From positions 1 through 5,652 of the forward strand of contig DXVA01000291.1 of NCBI GenBank assembly GCA_019408975.1: a stretch of DNA of 5,652 bases. The letters are read 5' to 3'. This stretch comes from Lentisphaeria bacterium. Lineage in GTDB: Bacteria > Verrucomicrobiota > Lentisphaeria > Victivallales > UBA1829. Under the pieces are notes generated by a model. It was not told where the DNA came from. It was given only the letters and a program-made list of their open reading frames with translations, and searched no databases. The number at the start of each line of letters is the position of its first letter. Within the stretch, counting starts at the first letter, position 1. Both the position numbers and the translations under genes were made by a program. Shown piece by piece: positions 1 to 5,652 of the stretch.

Positions 1-284
1 GCCACGGACCGGCAGCGCTCGTCATGGCGATTGACAAAGCGTCAAAACCGATTCTTTCCGGGCGTAAAGTAACCGGATTTTCCAATGCGGAGGAAGAATT
101 TGTGAAACTCGAAAAAACCGTCCCGTTTCTTCTGGAATCACGCATGAAAGAACTGGGAGGGCTCTACTCAAAGGGCGAAAACTGGACTCCTCATGTCGTC
201 ACGGACGGCAAACTTGTAACCGGACAGAATCCACAGTCCGCCGATGGAGTTGCCGAAGCCATGCTCGCTCTTCTGAATGAGTAA
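1..284 (+). CDS. DJ-1/PfpI family protein, Hsp31-like (C-terminal part, cut by window start)
   Basis: Only the last 93 residues are in the window, read in the frame starting at base 3. The visible part begins HGPAAL, which in this superfamily directly follows the nucleophilic cysteine (the 'nucleophile elbow', ...CHGPA). Bases 1-2 are 'gc', which fits the end of a TGC cysteine codon, so the window probably starts inside that codon; this is an inference. Further family features are GRKVTGFSNAEEE (visible residues 20-32), VPFLLESRMKELGG (40-53) and WTPHVVTDGKLVTGQNPQSA (61-80), typical of the Hsp31-like / glyoxalase III-type branch. Relatives are cytosolic and are linked to methylglyoxal detoxification, deglycation or chaperone activity; which applies here cannot be read from the fragment. 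The last residues (NE) and the TAA stop lie inside a heptanucleotide repeat array, so the extreme C-terminus is repeat-derived. The gene converges with the ABC exporter gene. Family assignment is firm, exact activity is not. Confidence 0.9.
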   Translation, partial: HGPAALVMAIDKASKPILSGRKVTGFSNAEEEFVKLEKTVPFLLESRMKELGGLYSKGENWTPHVVTDGKLVTGQNPQSADGVAEAMLALLNE

Positions 285-370
285 TGAGTAATGAGAAATG
301 AGAAATGTAGTTTATTATTTCAGAAATACCCTTATAACAGTTGTCTCATTGCTCATTTCTCATTGTCATT
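275..370. repeat. Paired inverted heptanucleotide arrays between convergent genes
   Basis: Left arm: about five tandem 7-mers of the form NAATGAG-like units (gaatgag, taatgag, taatgag, aaatgag, then aaatgta) at 275-309. Right arm: about four units in the opposite orientation (tctcatt, gctcatt, tctcatt, gtcatt) at 344-370. The core arms 290-307 and 347-364 are complementary at 17 of 18 positions, with a 39-base loop between them that itself contains a 5-bp hairpin (316-328). The element carries the stop codons of both flanking genes: TAA at 282-284 for the DJ-1 gene and TGA (minus strand, 366-368) for the ABC exporter. A transcript from either strand could fold the long stem. There is no clear U-tract after it, so a classical intrinsic terminator is not shown; a role in ending or insulating convergent transcripts is an inference. 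It resembles short tandemly repeated or REP-like intergenic elements in type. Confidence 0.8.
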
Positions 371-2171
371 TCCAGCGCTGCTTTGAAATACGTTCCATCT
401 CAAGGGCTTTCGGATGCTGTTGATAAAAGATGTTGTCATGATCGTTCATACTGTCTTCGGCGGCGGCTTTCTGCTGTGTGGTGTAAAGCTCGCGATAGGT
501 GCCGTCCTGCGCCATCAACTCATCATGAGTGCCGAGCTGTTCGATCTGACCACTCTTGAGGACAACGATCTTATCCGCGTTGCGAATCGTGGAAAGACGG
601 TGCGCAATGATGATCGTCGTCCGCCCTTCCATCAGGGTGTCCAGAGACTGTTGAACCAGTTTTTCCGAAACCGTATCCAGAGCGCTGGTCGCCTCATCCA
701 GAAGCAGGATTCCCGGATTTTTCAACACGGCGCGCGCGATCGCAATCCTCTGTTTCTGCCCGCCGGAAAGACTCGCGCCGTTTTCACCGATGACCGTATC
801 ATATTTTTTGTCGAGCTTCTCCACAAATTCCGCGACATTGGCAAGCTCCGCCGCCTTCCTGATTTCCTCCATGGACGCACTCGGGCGGGCATACGCCAGA
901 TTGTCGCGAATCGTACCGCTGAACAGAAAAGGTTCCTGGAGAACCACGCCGATGTTGGCGCGGTAGGAATCCTGCGTAAACGTGCGGATATCCTCGCCGT
1001 CCACCTTGATCGAGCCGTCGCATACATCATAAAAACGCAGCAGGAGATTACTGATCGTCGATTTTCCGCAGCCGGACGGACCGACCAGAGCGACCTTCTC
1101 TCCCGGTTCGATTTTCAGCGAAAAATCACGCAGGACAGGCGTATCCGCGTATTTGAATGAAACGTGATCGAAGTTGATTCTTCCAGTCAGACGCCCCGCA
1201 TCGACCGCATCCGGAGCATCCGTAATGTCGGGAATCACTTTCAATAATTTCATGATGCGCTGCGCACCTGCAAGCCCCTGCGACAAAACATTCATCTGAG
1301 CCGCCAGCACCGCAATCGGTCCGACCTGCAAACCGATGTAAGTGTAAAATGCCACAAAATCCCCGATGGAAAAATCATTTCCAACCGCAAAAATCCCGCC
1401 GCAGATCACAATCAGATAGGTGAACAATGTCAGCATCTCATAAATGCCGTGGCAGATGTTTCCCTCCTGATTCATCTTGATCGCAAGTTCAAGAGTCGGG
1501 CGCATGTTCTTGAAAAAATGCAGGCTTTCCGCGCGTCCCTTGGAAAAGGATTTCACGACACGGATTCCGTTGATCGTCTCGGCAAGATTCGCTGAGATTT
1601 CGGACATTTTCTCCTGCATCAGCAAAGCATTCCTGCGTATGATCTTATTGAAAATGAAGAAGTTGATAAAATGAATCGGAAGCGCGCACATCGCAATCAG
1701 AGCGAGCTTCCAGTTGATGAAAAACACGGCAAAAGTGATGAACGCCATCGTGAAAAACTGGTCCACCATACTGATGCAGAGGGAAATCAGCCCTTGAAGC
1801 AGCGCCACATCGCTGATCACATTTGAGATCAGCTTTCCGGTACGGTATTCTTCATAAAAACGCAGGGAAAGATTCTGCAGGTGCTTGAAAATACGCTGAC
1901 GGACATCCAGCAGGATGCGCGTCACGGTATACGTGCCGAGATTTCCCGTGATGATGCGCATCGTGAAACGCAGAATATAGATGGCGATCATGACTGCCGC
2001 CAGCAGGAAAAAGAGCGCCCAGTCGCGCGACGGCAACACGCGGTCAATCACGACTTTCAGCATCATCGGCATGGTCAGTGCCAGACTGGAAAACATTACG
2101 GAGGTCAGAGCTGATAGTAAAATCAGTCCGCGGTACTGCCTGATCAGGCTGGAAACCTTAAATTCTGTCAT
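366..2171 (-). CDS. ABC exporter half-transporter, MsbA/lipid A exporter-like (fused membrane and ATPase domains)
   Basis: A 601-residue type IV ABC exporter with the membrane domain followed by the ATPase domain; it should work as a homodimer in the inner membrane. Six hydrophobic segments lie at about residues 16-38, 52-69, 133-152, 156-174, 246-263 and 270-292. The ATPase domain is complete: A-loop tyrosine 341, Walker A GPSGCGKST 364-372, Q-loop glutamine 412 in LQEPFLFSGTIRDN, signature LSGGQKQR 468-475, Walker B ILLLDEATS 488-496 with catalytic glutamate 493, D-loop SALD 496-499, switch histidine 524 in AHRLST. The start is placed at the ATG at 2169-2171, since AGGA (minus strand, 2181-2184) lies 9 bases upstream and MsbA-like proteins begin close to the first helix. 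A TTG at 2276 would add 35 hydrophilic residues and is less likely. About 33 charged residues follow the usual end of the family. Substrate is unknown: lipid A core, another lipid or a drug are all possible, and no lipid A gene is nearby. The TGA stop lies in the heptad array. Confidence 0.92.
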   Translation of the reverse strand: MTEFKVSSLIRQYRGLILLSALTSVMFSSLALTMPMMLKVVIDRVLPSRDWALFFLLAAVMIAIYILRFTMRIITGNLGTYTVTRILLDVRQRIFKHLQNLSLRFYEEYRTGKLISNVISDVALLQGLISLCISMVDQFFTMAFITFAVFFINWKLALIAMCALPIHFINFFIFNKIIRRNALLMQEKMSEISANLAETINGIRVVKSFSKGRAESLHFFKNMRPTLELAIKMNQEGNICHGIYEMLTLFTYLIVICGGIFAVGNDFSIGDFVAFYTYIGLQVGPIAVLAAQMNVLSQGLAGAQRIMKLLKVIPDITDAPDAVDAGRLTGRINFDHVSFKYADTPVLRDFSLKIEPGEKVALVGPSGCGKSTISNLLLRFYDVCDGSIKVDGEDIRTFTQDSYRANIGVVLQEPFLFSGTIRDNLAYARPSASMEEIRKAAELANVAEFVEKLDKKYDTVIGENGASLSGGQKQRIAIARAVLKNPGILLLDEATSALDTVSEKLVQQSLDTLMEGRTTIIIAHRLSTIRNADKIVVLKSGQIEQLGTHDELMAQDGTYRELYTTQQKAAAEDSMNDHDNIFYQQHPKALEMERISKQRWK

Positions 2172-2176
2172 AATTG

Positions 2177-2197
2177 CAGATCCTGTCAGAATCCTGT
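2177..2197 (-). promoter_or_regulatory. Tandem ACAGGAT repeat with the exporter's ribosome binding site
   Basis: On the minus strand the leader reads ACAGGATTCTG followed at once by ACAGGATCTG, a near-perfect tandem duplication just before the ATG at 2171. The copy nearer the gene places AGGA 9 bases from the ATG, a usable Shine-Dalgarno spacing, and this decides the start over the upstream TTG. The second copy, about 10 bases further off, could hold or compete for the ribosome, but that is speculative. Confidence 0.45.
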
Positions 2198-2292
2198 GGT
2201 TGAGTTGATTTTGGCTGTTTTTCTCTATATGATGAAAGGCTTTCCCTGTTTCCGGGTTAACATGAGGCCATTTCAAATTATTTCAAGTCCTG

Positions 2293-2316
2293 AAAAAAGA
2301 AAAAACCGAGTTTTTT
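2293..2316 (-). terminator. Possible weak terminator-like AT hairpin downstream of the exported-protein gene
   Basis: On the minus strand AAAAAAC-TCG-GTTTTTT can form a 7-bp stem with a 3-base loop (2300-2316), followed by C and six T (2293-2298). This gives the T-tract of an intrinsic terminator about 110 bases past the exported-protein stop. The stem has only one G-C pair and would be unstable, so termination here is doubtful; it may simply be an AT-rich promoter-upstream tract. Confidence 0.2.
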
Positions 2317-2428
2317 TTACGGAAAAAGATATTGTAATGCTTCAAATGAAATCTGAGCTCCGGTTCGTTCATCCCGTTTTCCAGATGCGGCTGCCGGACA
2401 GATAATGCAACTATCGCAACGTTCGATA

Positions 2429-3649
2429 TCAGCGTTTTCCGGAAAAAGGAATAAACCAGAGTTTCACATGCTGAATATGACCACGCATCGGATTACTCCT
2501 TGTATAAACAGCAATCCGTTCTCCCGGTTCAAGTTCAGAGAAATCTTCTGCTTCAAAAGCAAGAAATACAGGTCGGGCAAGCGGGACGCCGGTGGTAAGA
2601 TCAATTGCGTCAAGCAGAACATAATTTATGAAAGTATGCGAAGACATCTCCCCGAAATACTGGCTGCGATCAGCCAGCGTCCCCAGATAAATTCCGAGCC
2701 CATCCCAATCTGCGCCGCCCATATCCGGCAACAGACGCCTGAACCAGTCGGAATACCAGACAGGCATTCTGGCATTCAGCCAATGCAGCAGTTCTGCCCA
2801 TAACGCCCGGTATTTTTCCTTTCCCACCAGATAAAGACTCTTTCCGCTGAAGCCGTAAGCAGTCAAGGGATATTCATACGCAATAGAGCCGGCTCCAAGC
2901 TTGTATCTTCGTTTCGCTCCGGCGATAAAAAGGCTGAATCCTCCGGCATTTTCAGAATAACGGAAGCCATTTCCGGAAAATGTCAGCTCATTCTGATTCA
3001 GCCGATCACCGAAAGATTTTTCTGCTGCCGTACGCAAAGCTGTCTCAAGACGGGAAAAAAGCACCTCGCGAGAATGTTCTCCCGGAACTCTGCCTTCAAT
3101 TTTACAGGTAAAATTCTTGTAATCATGGCATTCTCGACGGACAAGGCGATACTTCCGATCTTGAGGCTCAAAAGCATAAACGGCAAAAAAAGAAACCGCC
3201 ATGCCGTAATGCGTTGAGATACCGAACTGCCTGTAACCATTCCGCGGCTCAAGAACGGACAGGGTGCTACCTGCAAAGCATCCTGTCCGGCGGTAAATTC
3301 CATCCCTGTCAACAAAATAACACCAATACCGAGTTTCCCCGTTTTCCTTTCCCCTTTCATCATTCACAATCCAGTCTGGAATACCGTCATCGTTCAAATC
3401 CATGCGGACAATGGAAAACATCCTGCCTTTCTGAAAAAAATCACGACATTCCCCCTGAGTTTTTCGCGTGCCCATATCATCAAGAATTTCAGCAGGGATA
3501 TTTCCTGACGGCAACTTTTCCCAATCCAGTTTCACATTCAATGGATTCGGGCGTCTATACCCGTCATCGGGCAGGAGCCAGTAAGAAGGAACATCTGCCC
3601 CATGCAGAAATCCCGATAAAGAAATTGCAACTGTAATCCATATTTTCAT
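2429..3649 (-). CDS. Exported protein of unknown function with one calcium-loop-like motif
   Basis: I do not recognise the family. The 406-residue product starts with a short signal peptide (Met-Lys, hydrophobic core to about residue 15, likely cleavage near HGA at 17-19), which supports the ATG at 3647-3649 and points to periplasm or outside the cell. There is no further membrane segment and no lipobox. Residues 84-92 read DLNDDGIPD, the DxNxDGxxD pattern of calcium loops seen in FG-GAP/VCBS-type repeats and dockerins; only one copy is present. The rest is aromatic-rich (11 Trp) with five Cys (68, 110, 124, 174, 182), and the C-terminal third (about 284-406) may be a separate domain. The gene follows queA by 17 bases, so is probably co-transcribed, though no Shine-Dalgarno is visible before the ATG. 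Hand-counted lines give about 45-47% GC against 48-68% in lines from neighbouring genes, which could mean weaker constraint or later arrival. Real gene: likely; function: unknown. Confidence 0.82.
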   Translation of the reverse strand: MKIWITVAISLSGFLHGADVPSYWLLPDDGYRRPNPLNVKLDWEKLPSGNIPAEILDDMGTRKTQGECRDFFQKGRMFSIVRMDLNDDGIPDWIVNDERGKENGETRYWCYFVDRDGIYRRTGCFAGSTLSVLEPRNGYRQFGISTHYGMAVSFFAVYAFEPQDRKYRLVRRECHDYKNFTCKIEGRVPGEHSREVLFSRLETALRTAAEKSFGDRLNQNELTFSGNGFRYSENAGGFSLFIAGAKRRYKLGAGSIAYEYPLTAYGFSGKSLYLVGKEKYRALWAELLHWLNARMPVWYSDWFRRLLPDMGGADWDGLGIYLGTLADRSQYFGEMSSHTFINYVLLDAIDLTTGVPLARPVFLAFEAEDFSELEPGERIAVYTRSNPMRGHIQHVKLWFIPFSGKR

Positions 3650-3666
3650 TCAGGAAAAGAGTGTAT

Positions 3667-4725
3667 TCAGATTTTATTCAGAATCAGCATACAGTCGCCG
3701 TAACTGAAGAAACGCATACGTTCCTTCACGGCATAACGATAGGCTTCCATCACAAGTTCATGTCCGGCAAAAGCCGAAACCAGCATCAGAAGCGTACTCT
3801 TCGGCAAATGGAAATTCGTCAGAAGCATATCGACGGACTGCACTTTGTAAGGCGGATAAATGAAAATTGAAGTATCCGTCTCGACCTCCTCGAAAGAACC
3901 GTCCGCTTTCACACATGATTCCAGCGCACGAAGCGAAGTCGTTCCGATCGCCGCAATGCGCCCGCCCGCATGACGGACCCCGTTCAGCAGTCCGGCGGCG
4001 GCATCAGTCAGAATGAAATGCTCGCTGTGCATCGGGTGTTCCTCAATATTCTCCACTGTCACAGGCTTGAAGGTTCCCTGCCCTACGTGAAGCGTCAATT
4101 CCGCCTCCTTCACCCCTTTTTCGGAGAGCGCGGCAAAGATCTCTTTCGTGAAATGCAGACCCGCAGTCGGAGCGGCAACTGCTCCCGGATTCTTCGCATA
4201 AACCGTCTGGTAGCGTTCCGCATCGGGCGCATAATCGGCAGTCCGCCGGATATACGGAGGCAGCGGCATGTGCCCGCATTGCGCAAGAGTCTGCTCCACA
4301 TCGGATTCCAGAAACTCGACGATACAATTCCCGTCGATGTCCTTGGAGACAAGGCGCACGTTTTTTTCCGACACATTGAGTGCCGGATCAAGCAGCCGCA
4401 GAACCGTTCCCGGCGCCACCCGCTTTGCGGGCTTCAGCAGACAGCTCCAGCGTGTGTCCGTGACGGGCGCAAGAAGCATGATTTCAATCTTCGCACCGCT
4501 TTCCTTTTTTGCAAAGAGACGCGCCTTGATGACTTTCGTATTATTGACCGCAATCAGGTCGCCGGCGCAGAAATAGTCCGGGAACTCACGGAACGGAACG
4601 ATCTTCATCGCCCCCGCCGCCGGGTCCAGCACCAGCATACGCGAGTCGCCGCGATGTTCCGGAGGATGCTGTGCGATCAACTCCTCCGGCAGTTCATAAT
4701 CGAAATCACTTGTGTGCATCATCAT
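3667..4725 (-). CDS. queA: S-adenosylmethionine:tRNA ribosyltransferase-isomerase
   Basis: QueA transfers and isomerises the ribose of S-adenosylmethionine onto 7-aminomethyl-7-deazaguanine already placed at tRNA position 34, giving epoxyqueuosine, the last-but-one step of queuosine synthesis, in the cytosol. The 352-residue product matches the family along its whole length: FDYELPEELIAQHP (8-21), NNTKVIKARL (61-70), HMPLPPYIR (152-160), YQTVYAKNPGAVAAPTAGLH (172-191), HVGQGTFKPV (213-222), HSEHF (233-237), GTTSLRALES (261-270), NFHLPKSTLLMLVSAFAG (304-321) and RFFSYGDCMLIL (338-349). Three ATG codons stand in a row at 4725-4717. The third, giving 350 residues, aligns best with the usual N-terminus (Met, three residues, Asp-Phe), so the true start may be 4719. 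The start lies within the last codons of glgA, which suggests translational coupling; only a weak purine stretch (GAAAAG) precedes it. No other queuosine genes are in the window. Confidence 0.97.
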   Translation of the reverse strand: MMMHTSDFDYELPEELIAQHPPEHRGDSRMLVLDPAAGAMKIVPFREFPDYFCAGDLIAVNNTKVIKARLFAKKESGAKIEIMLLAPVTDTRWSCLLKPAKRVAPGTVLRLLDPALNVSEKNVRLVSKDIDGNCIVEFLESDVEQTLAQCGHMPLPPYIRRTADYAPDAERYQTVYAKNPGAVAAPTAGLHFTKEIFAALSEKGVKEAELTLHVGQGTFKPVTVENIEEHPMHSEHFILTDAAAGLLNGVRHAGGRIAAIGTTSLRALESCVKADGSFEEVETDTSIFIYPPYKVQSVDMLLTNFHLPKSTLLMLVSAFAGHELVMEAYRYAVKERMRFFSYGDCMLILNKI

Positions 4726-5652
4726 ACATCTTTTCGTATTGCGAGGCGGTGTTGTTCCATGAGAAGTCCGCAGTCATCCCGTTGCGGCGCAAACGCGCAA
4801 TCGCTTCAGGGCTTTCGAGATAGACCCCCGCCGCCCAGCGGATCGTATTCTGAAGCGAAACCGGATTCAGGTCCCACAGCACAAATCCCGTCGATTCCGA
4901 AGGATTGTCCGCATTGTAATTCCTGACCGTATCCGCCAGCCCCCCGGTGCTCCGCACAACAGGCAGAGTTCCGTAACGCATGCTGTACATCTGATTCAGA
5001 CCGCAGGGTTCGTAACGGGACGGCATCACGAAAAAGTCCGAACCCGCTTCCAGCAGGTGCGAAACCTTGTCCGAAGCGTAACCGATGTAAGCCGCGAATT
5101 TCTCCGGATATTTCGAGGCAAGATAAGAGAATCTCCCCTGAAGCCCGGGATCGCCGGAACCGATCAGGATAAACTGGTAATCGTTATGATAAAGCATATC
5201 CTCCAAAGCATCGGCAAACACATCCAGCCCCTTCTGGTAGGCGAGACGCGAAATCACGCCGAACAGCGGCACTTCCGCACGAACCGGCAGTCCAAACTGT
5301 TTCTGAAGCGCCGCCTTGCATACGGCTTTTCCTTTCATGTCGTCCGCAGAGAATGTGGCAGGCAGGCGCGGATCATTCCCGGGGCTCCACTCGGAAACAT
5401 CAATCCCGTTGAGAATGCCGCGCAGCTTCCCCTGGTATGCGCAATGGCGGAGAGAGGGGTCCAGTGAAAAACCGAATTCAGGAGACAGGATCTCCTCGGC
5501 ATAAGTCGGGCTGACCGTGCTGACGATATCCGCGCACATGATGCCGCCTTTGAGCAGGTTCAGGCGGTTGTAAAACTCCAGACACCGGAAATTGAAATAC
5601 TCCCATCCGAGCCCGGTCCAGTACAGATTGCCCTGATCGTAGACCCCCTGAT
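4706..5652 (-). CDS. glgA: Glycogen synthase, ADP-glucose type, GT5 family (C-terminal two thirds, cut by window end)
   Basis: GlgA moves glucose from ADP-glucose onto the non-reducing end of a growing alpha-1,4-glucan in the cytosol. The reading frame runs to the window edge with no stop, giving 314 visible residues; bacterial GlgA is usually about 480, so roughly the first third is missing. An internal ATG at 5539 is not the start: the frame continues upstream with QGVYD (visible 1-5), GWEYFNF (15-21) and LEFYNRLNLLKGGI (24-37), all family-typical. Then come TVSPTYAEEI (45-54), GILNGIDVSEWSP (78-90), SRLAYQKG (134-141), the nucleotide-sugar GSG (164-166), SRYEPCGLNQMYSMRYG (211-227) with catalytic Glu 214, and STGGLADTV (234-242). 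All expected C-domain motifs are intact. The ADP- rather than UDP-glucose preference follows from the bacterial family and is not proved here. It is the first visible gene of the glgA-queA-exported protein run; no other glycogen genes are visible. Confidence 0.96.
   Translation of the reverse strand, partial: QGVYDQGNLYWTGLGWEYFNFRCLEFYNRLNLLKGGIMCADIVSTVSPTYAEEILSPEFGFSLDPSLRHCAYQGKLRGILNGIDVSEWSPGNDPRLPATFSADDMKGKAVCKAALQKQFGLPVRAEVPLFGVISRLAYQKGLDVFADALEDMLYHNDYQFILIGSGDPGLQGRFSYLASKYPEKFAAYIGYASDKVSHLLEAGSDFFVMPSRYEPCGLNQMYSMRYGTLPVVRSTGGLADTVRNYNADNPSESTGFVLWDLNPVSLQNTIRWAAGVYLESPEAIARLRRNGMTADFSWNNTASQYEKMYDDAHK

Larger units (their letters stand above)
2172..2428. other. Intergenic region between exported-protein gene and ABC exporter gene
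   Basis: This 257-base gap is the largest non-coding stretch and the likely place for the exporter's promoter. Read on the minus strand from the exported-protein stop, it holds: a small 5-bp hairpin TATCG-CGATA directly after the stop (2412-2428); TACAAT (2331-2336), a fair -10 match but with no convincing -35; an A-run/T-run stretch (2293-2318); TTGAAAT twice with starts 10 bases apart (2270-2286); and the ACAGGAT pair by the ribosome site. The longest plus-strand reading frame here has a GTG start, no recognisable domain and no ribosome site, and I do not call it. No riboswitch or known RNA family is recognised. Confidence 0.5.

Noticed and set aside
275..370. The repeat pair as a CRISPR array or transposon ends
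   Set aside because: Units are contiguous heptads with no spacers, there is no transposase, and no target-site duplication can be recognised around the arms.
414..1160. A 248-codon open frame on the plus strand inside the exporter gene
   Set aside because: It is antisense to a complete and motif-rich ABC ATPase domain; its product is arginine-rich with no recognisable domain, as expected of a shadow frame.
2172..2276. Longer exporter form starting at TTG 2276
   Set aside because: The extra 35 residues are hydrophilic and unlike the family N-terminus, whereas the ATG at 2171 has an AGGA at good spacing.
2331..2336. TACAAT as the -10 box of an exporter promoter
   Set aside because: No acceptable -35 hexamer stands 16-18 bases upstream, so a promoter cannot be called from one hexamer in AT-rich DNA.
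2412..2428. 5-bp hairpin directly after the exported-protein stop as a terminator
   Set aside because: The stem is short and no T-tract follows it on the minus strand.
2196..2803. Plus-strand small frames (69 and 132 codons) in the gap and at the 3' end of the exported-protein gene
   Set aside because: No ribosome site, no domain and no coherent codon pattern; the second is antisense to the exported-protein gene.
3970..4926. A 318-codon open frame on the plus strand across queA and the end of glgA
   Set aside because: It lies opposite two firmly identified genes in the more GC-rich part of the window, where antisense frames stay open by chance; the product is low in known motifs and rich in Arg, His and Cys.

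Overview
The window is bacterial, compact and mostly coding. It holds four genes on the minus strand, read right to left: 3' part of glgA, then queA, an exported protein of unknown function, and an MsbA-type ABC exporter. They converge on the 3' end of one plus-strand gene, a DJ-1/PfpI (Hsp31-like) protein, at the left edge. The two edge genes (DJ-1 and glgA) are cut by the window; the three inner genes look intact. I see no rRNA, tRNA, CRISPR array, insertion sequence, integrase or phage gene.

Layout: 1-284 (+) is the DJ-1/PfpI C-terminal part. 275-370 is an unusual pair of inverted heptanucleotide arrays that supplies the stop codons of both convergent genes. 366-2171 (-) is the ABC exporter. 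2172-2428 is the only sizeable gap, with AT-rich stretches and short repeats that could be the exporter's leader and promoter. 2429-3649 (-) is a secreted protein I do not recognise, with one DxNxDGxxD calcium-loop-like motif. 3667-4725 (-) is queA, and 4706-5652 (-) is glgA. glgA and queA overlap by up to 20 bases and queA is followed after 17 bases by the exported protein, so these three are probably one transcription unit. The exporter is more likely separate, or reached by read-through.

Functions: GlgA extends glycogen, QueA makes epoxyqueuosine at the tRNA wobble position, the exporter probably flips a lipid-like or hydrophobic substrate, and the DJ-1 protein probably belongs to the glyoxalase III/stress-protection group. 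They do not form an obvious pathway; this looks like ordinary chromosomal housekeeping DNA with one poorly characterised passenger gene.

Organism: the sequence alone does not fix the taxon. A cleavable signal peptide, an MsbA-like half-transporter and bacterial-type GlgA and QueA suggest a Gram-negative-type bacterium of middling GC (about 45-48% in hand-counted lines of the exported-protein gene, 48-68% in lines from the other genes). A PVC-group relative such as Lentisphaerota is a guess from general impression only. No convincing new biological system is present; the heptad arrays and the exported protein are the two things most worth a second look.
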